NCBI GenBank assembly: GCA_029938985.1
Contig: JAOZTW010000120.1
Location: 1-10,385 of the forward strand
Direction of reading: 5' to 3'
DNA length: 10,385 nucleotides
Source: Bacteroidales bacterium
GTDB lineage: Bacteria > Bacteroidota > Bacteroidia > Bacteroidales > JAOZQN01
The position numbers and the translations under genes are program-made. The notes beneath the pieces were generated by a model. It made no database searches. It worked only from the letters and a program-made list of their open reading frames with translations, and was not told where the DNA came from. Every line of letters starts with the position of its first letter. Position 1 is the stretch's first letter. Below are positions 1 through 8,400 of the stretch, one piece after another.

Positions 1-59
1 AAAATATATTAATTCTTTTTTTTTCGTACATAGGTAGTCAAAAATAATATTTTACTATT

Positions 60-2015
60 TCATAATGAGAACTTTAACATTAAACTATAATTTCTACCTG
101 GCATTGCTCTGTATAATATTGCTTGATATTGCTTGTTTAACAGATTATTAACTTTAAAAGTTAGATTAATTTTTTTGTTTTTAAATAAATAATCTTTTCC
201 CACAGAAATATTACAAATACTATAAGCTGGTAGTGTGTGCCTGTTCTCATAATTGCTTGAAGTAGTGTAGCGTTTGCCAATATAATTAATATTTGTTCGT
301 ATATAAAATTTTTGATACAATAGTGTTGCAAATATTCCAAAAGTATTTTTTGGTATATAAATTAGTTGCTTGGAAATTGATTTATCTTCTTGCAAATCAG
401 ATTTTTGATTTGTAGTTTTAGTAAACGCATAGTTTGTTATAAATTGATATTCTATTTTTTTATAAACCCCCTTCAAATCAAAAGAATATTCCAAACCTCT
501 TGAAAATACTTTTTTAATATTTTGAGCTGTCCAATATATTGATTCACTTGGTCTCCAAACAATCCAATTATCGATTAAAGATGAATATACAGAAAGTGAA
601 TTTGTCATTTTAGAATTTTTAAAGTTTTTAATAAAATTAAAATTTATATCAAACGAATATCCTACTTCTGGTAATAAATCGGCATTGCCTCCTGGTATCC
701 AATATAAATCATTTAAAGTAGGAACATGATAATTACGAGAAATATTTGTTTTTATATATAATGGATTATTTTTCATAAATTTAGATTCTAATCCAATGGC
801 TGGTATAAATGGAATAATATTTTTGTCAACAATATTTTGATAAAACAAGATATAACCAGCAAAACGTTTATTTATTTTTTTATGATAACTAAATTTTCCT
901 CCAAGTTCATTTCTATTTGCATTGTATTTTGTAAACGAATATGTAGCTGTGTCATATATATTTACAAAACTATGGTTGTAAAAAAAATCAAATTTTAATT
1001 CATTTTTATTATTGAACAAGTATTTTAATTCAATATTATTAACTATACTGTTAGAGTTGCTTTTTGAATTACTTTTTATTATGTAGGTATTATAAGTTGA
1101 GTCGGATAAAAAATAATTTATACCATCATAATTATATCCAGAATTGAATTTTAATTTTATTTTAGATATATTAATATTGTAGGAAATAATGTTTTTTAAT
1201 TGTTTATCAATCTGAAATTGATTTCTGTGCAAGCCACTATAAGACATTATTGGTGGGATATTTCTATTAGTTTTTTGTGCCCAAATAATAAAACTTACAA
1301 AACTATTTTTTGTTATTCTGAAATATGCTTCTTGCATAACTCCATATTTATTGTAGTTTGCATTAGTTTGTTTTTCAATATTTTTTTCGGGATTTGTGTT
1401 GTTAATATATTTAAAATTATTTTCTGATTGTTCGATAAATATTTTTGTCTTTAATTGTTTTTTTTTATTTCCAATATTAATATTTGCAAAAGAAGAATAA
1501 GTATTAAAACTTGCTATTTTTTGAATTGCAGATAATGATATTTTATTATTCCAATCAGGTTTGTTGTTTATAATTATGCTTCCTCCCAATGCTCCACTAC
1601 TTTCTGAAAGCGAACTTCCTCCATAGAATAGTTTTATTTCGTCGACAAAAAAAATTGGAATATTTGAAAAATCTACCTGTCCAATCATTGGAGAATTTAA
1701 TTTCATACCGTTCCAAACTACCTGTGTGTGAGTAGCAGCTGTACCTCTAAAAGAAGCTGTTGAAAGACTTCCTTTTCCATAATTTTTAATAAATATTGTA
1801 GAATTTTTGCTCAATAAGTCTGAAAGATTATTTTCAATGTTTTCTAAAAGCAATAGGGAGTCTATAAAATAATTATTTAGGGCTACTTGTGAAAGTTTCC
1901 TTGTTTGATTAATTGTTACATTTCCAACTTCTATTGTATCTTTTCGTTCTTGTGCATTAAGCGATTTATTAATAAAGCAAATCAATAGAATAATTAGAAT
2001 AGTTTTTATTTTCAT
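60..2015 (-). CDS. TonB-dependent outer-membrane receptor (BtuB-like)
   Basis: This encodes an outer-membrane, TonB-gated transporter of about 651 residues. Seen: a 21-residue signal peptide (MKIK, then a run of Ile/Leu, ending SLNA before QE). A TonB-box-like stretch (DTIEVGNVTI) follows. The plug domain spans roughly residues 40-152, with SFRGTAATHTQVVWNGMKLN, VDEIKLFYGG and the closing GALGGSIIINN. The remaining ~500 residues alternate Tyr/Phe/Asn-rich strands as in a 22-strand barrel and end MPGRNYSLMLKFSL. There is no N-terminal carboxypeptidase-regulatory domain and no SusD partner beside it, so a SusC role is unlikely. Plug and size resemble the cobalamin-receptor branch, but the substrate is inferred, not shown; no cobalamin riboswitch fits in the short upstream gap. 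I chose the ATG at 2015. An in-frame TTG at 2030 would add five residues, but it lies in the T tract of the upstream terminator-like hairpin. The gene looks more AT-rich than its neighbour. Confidence 0.9.
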   Translation of the reverse strand: MKIKTILIILLICFINKSLNAQERKDTIEVGNVTINQTRKLSQVALNNYFIDSLLLLENIENNLSDLLSKNSTIFIKNYGKGSLSTASFRGTAATHTQVVWNGMKLNSPMIGQVDFSNIPIFFVDEIKLFYGGSSLSESSGALGGSIIINNKPDWNNKISLSAIQKIASFNTYSSFANINIGNKKKQLKTKIFIEQSENNFKYINNTNPEKNIEKQTNANYNKYGVMQEAYFRITKNSFVSFIIWAQKTNRNIPPIMSYSGLHRNQFQIDKQLKNIISYNINISKIKLKFNSGYNYDGINYFLSDSTYNTYIIKSNSKSNSNSIVNNIELKYLFNNKNELKFDFFYNHSFVNIYDTATYSFTKYNANRNELGGKFSYHKKINKRFAGYILFYQNIVDKNIIPFIPAIGLESKFMKNNPLYIKTNISRNYHVPTLNDLYWIPGGNADLLPEVGYSFDINFNFIKNFKNSKMTNSLSVYSSLIDNWIVWRPSESIYWTAQNIKKVFSRGLEYSFDLKGVYKKIEYQFITNYAFTKTTNQKSDLQEDKSISKQLIYIPKNTFGIFATLLYQKFYIRTNINYIGKRYTTSSNYENRHTLPAYSICNISVGKDYLFKNKKINLTFKVNNLLNKQYQAILYRAMPGRNYSLMLKFSL

Positions 2016-2029
2016 TTTCAAAAATTTCA

Positions 2030-2075
2030 AAAAAAAACTTTCCTAAAGTTTTTACACTTTAGCAAAGTTTTTTTT
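2030..2075 (-). terminator. Likely intrinsic terminator after the giant gene
   Basis: Left arm 2030-2049 and right arm 2056-2075 are inverted repeats in which 19 of 20 positions pair, around a 6-base loop (2050-2055). The only mismatch is C against C at 2042/2063. The core is CTAAAGT paired with ACTTTAG. On the minus strand the order is A tract, stem, T tract (nine T at 2037-2029). The near symmetry means it could also act on plus-strand transcripts (eight T at 2068-2075). It sits 79 bases after the giant gene's stop and ends 14 bases before the receptor's ATG. The stem is AT-rich, so strength is uncertain. Confidence 0.65.
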
Positions 2076-2105
2076 ATATTAGAGTTTATTATTGAGGTAT
2101 ATTAT

Positions 2106-2138
2106 GTTGTAAACAGATTATTAATAGTCGTTTACAAC
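2106..2138 (-). terminator. Stem-loop just after the giant gene's stop codon (possible first terminator)
   Basis: GTTGTAAAC at 2106-2114 and GTTTACAAC at 2130-2138 form a perfect 9-base inverted repeat. The 15-base interior can pair further (GATTAT against ATAGTC, with one bulge and one wobble). It begins 15 bases past the stop codon of the giant gene. On the minus strand no T run follows directly (ATAATATACC follows), so it is weaker as a terminator than the hairpin at 2030-2075. The T-rich side (2139-2150) follows it on the plus strand. It may instead protect the mRNA 3' end or act together with the second hairpin. Confidence 0.45.
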
Positions 2139-2153
2139 TTTATATTTTATCAA

Positions 2154-2465
2154 CTATCTTAATAGTGTAACATTACCCACTTCCTTAATTAGTTTACCAC
2201 TTTTATATCTGCCTGTTACTTTGTAAACATATACATCTTGTGCTGCAAGTTTACCATCTACATATCCATTCCAACCTTCGTCTTTGTTGTCGGTAGAGTA
2301 AATTAATTTACCCCATCTATTATATATTAGCAGTTCAAATTCTGCATCACTTATTTCCTCACAAGTAGCGAGTGGCAAGAATACATCGTTTAGGTTGTCA
2401 ATATTATTAGTAAACGCACCTCCTTCTAAGTTTGGAGTGAAAGCATTTGCAAATTCAATTTTACA
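2154..2465 (-). other. Gliding-motility-associated C-terminal domain (type B sorting signal of type IX secretion)
   Basis: The last ~103 residues carry the family hallmarks in order: FANAFTPN near the start, NNIDNLNDVFLP, then FELLIYNRWGKLIYST, EGWNGYVDGK, QDVYVYKVTGRY and a final GNVTLLR. This matches the CHU_C / TIGR04131 domain, which sends proteins across the outer membrane through the type IX machinery. In studied cases these type B domains (for example on Flavobacterium SprB) depend on a PorP/SprF-like partner protein. No such partner lies in this window; the downstream gene is a TonB-dependent receptor. The domain is complete up to the stop codon. Confidence 0.93.
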
Positions 2466-5400
2466 TTCTGGCAGTGCAACAACAGGATTTTCCATTGTTA
2501 AGCTTTCCATACAACCACCTTCACCTGTAACAACAAGAGTAATAAAATATTCACCTTCTTCTTGATAATAATAAATTGGGTTTTGTTCTGTAGATTGAGA
2601 ATTTACACCCTTATTCTCACCAAAGTCCCAAAGATAGCTTACAACATATTTAGAAGAGTCAAAACATCCTATTGGTTGATCAGGTACAATTACCTCCATT
2701 GGTGCTACAGTAAATATTGGTACTGGCGATGCGTAAATTATTATTGTATCAGTTCTTATAAATGTTTCAGTCCAAGTTGGTACCGATCCTTCTGCTGTTA
2801 CAAATAATTTAGCAAGATATGTTCCTGCTGAGTCGAGACTACATACTGGGTCTGCTACATATAATTCTTGTATCATATCAACTTGATTGGCAATATTATA
2901 AATCTCCCATCTGTAAGTTGATTGTCCTTCTTCTGTATATTTAACATTTGCTATTAAATCTACCGAATATGGAGTACATTCTTCAATAGTTCTTGCAGGC
3001 GCCCCTTCAGGTAGTGGTGCTAATATATATATATTTTGCGACAAGCTATCTACACATTGATGGTCGCTAATAATTGTTAGCGTCATAGTGTAAGTTCCCC
3101 AGTGAGTATATTGTACATCAAATGTTTCGTCAAAGTCTTGTGGGTCCGGTACACGTCCATCACCATAATCCCAAATATATTGTTCGAAATTTGGACTTGA
3201 CTGATCTACAATAGTAATATCTACGTAAGGATCAGAGTATGTTTGATTATTACCAAAGATATCAAAAGCGGCAAAAGGTGTTGGCCATACAGTAACAGGG
3301 TGTATAACAGAATCTCTACATACTTCTCCTGTTGATTGAATTTGGAAACGTGATACCATTAAGACATTATAAATAGAGTCATGTGGAAGTGGATCATCAG
3401 GATCGTATTCATGATGGTCGTTCACAAATGTTTGCATTGGAATTGAATCATATCCTATACCAATTGAGTTTCCAAGATCACCTCTGTAGAAATAATCATA
3501 TTCTGTTCCAGTAATTGTGTGATTAACATTTGTAGTATTCATAAATGTTACATCAAATGGATGACAACCTTTGTCATTTGGATTCATTGCGAAGTCTGGT
3601 TCTGGCATATAATAGTATCTTAATTCAACAGTATCAGTTACTGCACAAGTTTTTGCAAGCGGAAAATCGCCTCGTTCAACTGTCCATTTAACCATAGTAC
3701 TACCAGGGCTACCAGGTGCAATACTATAAATACTTGTATTCATATCATTTTGGTTTGAACAAATACCTCCACCTGGAGTGGTAACTATCCAAGTACCAGT
3801 CCAATCAAAACAAGGTATTATTCCATCACCTGTTACTCCAATTGCATTAAGAGTTGTAGAATCTACACACAAGTCTTGGTCGTCTCCTGCGGATGTTTCA
3901 AATGAGTAGTTATAAATTTTCACATCATCGTGTGATACAAATCCATTTCTCTCAACATTCCAACGTAGTGTGTGAACACCATTTGCAATATTTGTTACCT
4001 TAGTATTAGCATCATAAATGTCTTCAATAATAAGGTTTGCACCATTATATGACCAGTAAGCTTCAAAACCTGTTTCTGGAGGTGCTACTGCATTCATTGA
4101 AGTAGTATCCCAACAAATATTTATAGAATCACCTGCATCTGGATTAAATCCAATATAAGTAACTATTACTTGATTACTTGCTATACAACCCGTTTCACTA
4201 TCAACTACATTCCATGAGAATACATTGTCTCCAAAACCTAAGTTCTCAAGCTCTGCATTAGGATTTTGATAATCATCATCTATAAATTCTGCATATCCAC
4301 TTACAATTTCCCATGTTCCTACGCATGTTCCATTGCAATGTTCAGATGCTCCCTCGGCTTCTAATGTGTGAGTATTAACACTTGTTTCTGCGTCTGGTCC
4401 TGCATCTGTATAGAAATAGTTGTTTTGTAGTAAAACTTTATTATCAGCAGTACAACCATTTTGTTCAACATGCCATTGGAAAGTATTTAAACTTTCGAAC
4501 AATCCCGAAACATAAGTAACATTACTATTTGGAGAATGAATTAGAATATTACCACCACCTGGTATATTTGTCCAAGTACCTATTGCATCATCTGCAATTG
4601 GAGTAGAGTATAATGTTTCGGTAAAATAACAAGTATTTTGCGAAGTTGTAGTTTCACTGAGAGAATTATTAGTTATCTCTAAATCTTTAGATTCACTACA
4701 ATTGTTCTTAGTTACAGTCCATCTGAAAGTACTTTTGCCTTGAGCAAGATTTGTAACATCAGTATTATGTTGTGTAGATACTGCAATATCACCACCTCCA
4801 CCAAGCAGTTGCCATACACCCGTTGTACCATCTTCAGGTTCTAAGGCATTTAGAGTAGCATAATCAAAACAAGTAGGAAAATGATCTCCAATTACAACTA
4901 CAGGTTTATCATTAGTTATTTGAACCTCGGCTTCGTTTGTACATTCATAACCGAGCAAATTTCTTGTAACTGTCCATTTATATGTATTATCTGGATCAAT
5001 GGCATATACATTTGTAGTATAACAAGTAGCACATTCAAACTCACCACTACCACCATATACTGACCATAAACCTGTTCCATTAGAACCTGGATTTGTACCA
5101 GATAATAATGCAAATGTATCACAAATGACTTTAGGCGAACCTGCTGTTACATCAACAGAGTTGTTATAAATAGTAACATAGTCCTCGTCTGTACAATCAT
5201 TGTCTCCTACTGTCCACTTCAACATACTTGTTCCAATAATATTGGTAATAACTGTACCATAATATGTTGAATTTTCAATTGAAACTGTTCCAGGAATAAT
5301 TTCTTCCCAAACACCTGTTCCACTTGGTGCAGGTGGTATATTTCCTGTCATGTTATACTCCTCTGTACTACTACAAACAACTATATCAGCACCAGCATCA

Positions 5401-8400
5401 GCTTCAACTGTGTAATTTTGAATTTCAAAGAATTTACTATTTACACATTCACCTTTAGTAATTGTCCAAGTAACAAAGCTTGATCCTCGCCCTAAGTCTC
5501 TTACAGTAGTTATTGCAGCCGTACTATTGTCAAATACTCCTCCTTGTCCAGTTATTGTCCAAGCTCCAGTTACTTCTTCGTCGGCAGGTAAACTACCAAT
5601 TACAGTAACTTCGTTTTCACAAATAGGATTAGAACCAGCCATATTTGATGTAACATCGTAGAAATCATTAACAAGTACCATTTCAACTGCGGCTTCACAA
5701 TCTCCACTTGTTACTGTCCAAATAAATGTATTACTTCCTTGTAACAATCCAGTAACATAAGAATTATATTTTGAAGGAGTTGTTACAACTGCTGCTCCTT
5801 GTGAAATCCAATTTCCTGTTCCATCAAGTGGATCGTTAGCAAGTAATTGTCCTGTAGTTCCACAAATGGTATCAATAGATTGTGCTACTGAGGCATAAAC
5901 TTCTCCGTTAAGTATTGAAACAGTGTCAGATGTAACACAACTTCCTCTGTAAATACTCCATTCAAATTGAGAATATGCACTTAGTTGAGAAATAGTGGTA
6001 CCAGATTGTTTAGAATCAGATATTACTCCATTTCCTGCAATTTCTGTCCATATTCCATTATTGTCAGGATCTGAATTTGCACACATTATAGCTTTGCTTG
6101 TACATGTATAAACTGTGTCATCACAAATATATGCTTGAATTGGTCTGTTGTTTTCAACTTCAATTTCTGCATAATTAGAGCAAAGCCCATCTGTTACTAT
6201 CCAGTGAAATACATTATTACCAACTATAAGGTTTCTTGCTGTTATTTCATTACATGTACCACATTCAAAGGTAGCTCCACTTAATGATGCCCATTCTGCT
6301 CTTGTATCATCATCAAACACAACGGGACTACCTGTTAATTGCACTGTATCTTCACAAACCTCTGGAAGAGCTGCTCCCCAAACATTAATTGAATTATTTG
6401 TTATGGTAATAGTATCAATATCAGTACAGTCACCTTTAGTAATTGTCCAAATAAACATATTATCTCCATTAATCATTTCACTAACTTCTGTATAATATAA
6501 TACTGAAGTTTCAAAATCACCATAACCACTAAATGTTATCCAGTTTCCTGTTTCATTAGCTCCTGGTGGTGTTGCATTTAGGTCATAAACTCCATTACAA
6601 GAATAATCGTCATCACCTGCATCAGAAATTGAAGGTGTATTATTTGTTACAGTATATTCTTTTGAGTCAGTACACGTACTATTTTGAGCATAAACTGTCC
6701 ATAAAAATACGTTATCATCTATTCCAAGATATCTAACAACAGTATTGTATTGTGAACTTTCATCAAAGTCTCCATTATTACCAATGCGTGTCCATCGTCC
6801 TGTTCCTGGAGAAGGATTTGCTGCAACAAGTTCAAATGTGTCAACACAAATAATTCTATTCTCTTGCACCATGGCAGTTATTTTATTATTAATAATTGTT
6901 ATAGTGTCTCTTGTAGTACAACCTTGTTCTCCAACTATAACCCATTGGAATTTGTTGTATGTTTTAAGTTCACTTACAATAGTACTACTTAATACAGAAT
7001 TACTAATCAATTGTCCATTGTCTGCGCCCGCAATCTCCCAATGTCCATCACCGTTGAATGCTGTGTTTGCCGAAATTGTTGAAACATCAGAACATACATC
7101 AAGTTTATCAGGTCCTGTTACAGCTTGTGTTGGAGAAATATTATTTACAGTTATTTGCTCCGAACCTTCACATGTTCCTTGATATAAAGTCCATTCCAGT
7201 ATGTTTTCACCTCTTTGAAGATTTGTAACAACTGTGTTGTATAATGTTGCATCAGCAAAATCTCCTCCACCTTGACCGCCAAAAGTCCATTCACCTGTTA
7301 CATCTGAATCTGGTGGCCAAGCATTTAAGATGTAAGAAGTTGCACAAAGTGCTGCATCACCTGGACCTGGGTCTGGGTGTAATACTACATGATTAACAAC
7401 AACATCACTTGAGTCAATACAAATTCCATTTTGTACTTTCCAACTATACTTACTTGTTCCCTCTACGAGACCTGTAACAGTAGTTTGATAAATTAATGGC
7501 GATGTTATAGTACCTGTTCCCCACAATTTAGACCATACACCTGTTCCTGGATTTGGGTTGTTTCCGTATAATGTAGTGTTGTCTTCACAAACAGACATTT
7601 GATCGTCTCCTGCATCAGGATAAACAGCATTATTTGTAATAAGAACAAAATCGCTAAACGAACATCCATTTCTTTCAACTGTCCATGTAAACATATTGTT
7701 TCCAGAATTCAATTCAGTTACCCAAGTATCTTTATCTGTACTATTAGTAACTACTGGACCTACAGTTGTAGTTTCCCACACCCCTACTCCATTTGTTACA
7801 GTTGTTGCATGTAGTTGAACAGAATTTTGACAAACTTCAACGCTAATTCCTGCATCAATTTCAAAATAATCATTATTAATTTCTAAATCTTCTGAAACAG
7901 AACAATGCTCATTACTTACAGTCCATGTAAAGATTGAAGTACCTGGCTCTAAACCTGTTACCTCAGTATCATTTTGCAAAGAATTTACTATAACATGAGG
8001 ACCTGGTGTACGTTTTGTCCAAGTTCCAACATCTCCAAAGTCTAATACATTACCAGGAAGTGTAGTATAATTAACACATAATGGACTTTCAGGTTCTCCA
8101 ATAGAAATTGTAGGTCTATTATTAGTAATAATCACAGTATCAGTATTTTCACAACCTCTCAAATATGTATGCCAGATGTATTGATTTTCTCCATTTGGAA
8201 CTTCAACATCAGTGTTGTAATATGTATCATCTACAAATATTCCATTTCCAATATGAATTGTCCATTCTCCTGTTCCACCATAATCAGCAGGATTGTTTGC
8301 AGACAATGTGTGTGTGTTTTGACAAATAGGCATAGATAAACCAGCTTCTACAAGTGGTTCTAAATAAGAAATGTTAACAGTTATATTATCACTACATTCA

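Noticed and set aside
41..53. Terminator of the receptor gene at the left edge
   Set aside because: The 13-base palindrome is entirely A/T and too weak, and only 59 bases of downstream sequence are available to judge.
1200..1427. Plus-strand open frame of 75 codons inside the receptor gene
   Set aside because: Antisense to the beta-barrel coding region; the hydrophobic Ile/Phe-rich translation is expected from AT-rich antisense sequence.
2016..2075. Bacteroidota-type promoter (TAnnTTTG with upstream TTG) for the receptor
   Set aside because: Only partial matches such as AAACTTTG were found, without a convincing upstream element; in such AT-rich sequence these occur by chance.
2016..2153. 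Cobalamin riboswitch upstream of the BtuB-like receptor
   Set aside because: The gap is about 138 bases, is filled by two simple hairpins, and shows no B12-box-like conserved segment.
6745..7182. Plus-strand open frame of 145 codons inside the giant gene
   Set aside because: It is antisense to a well-supported repeat protein; the repeated codon pattern keeps some antisense frames open. Its translation shows no recognisable domain and there is no sign of a ribosome binding site.
7599..7814. Other short open frames in the giant gene (7599-7814, 2562-2807 and 4881-5063 on plus; 4916-5122 on minus)
   Set aside because: All lie wholly within the repeat/PKD coding sequence, are Ile/Tyr/Cys/Ser-rich low-information translations, and have no family resemblance.
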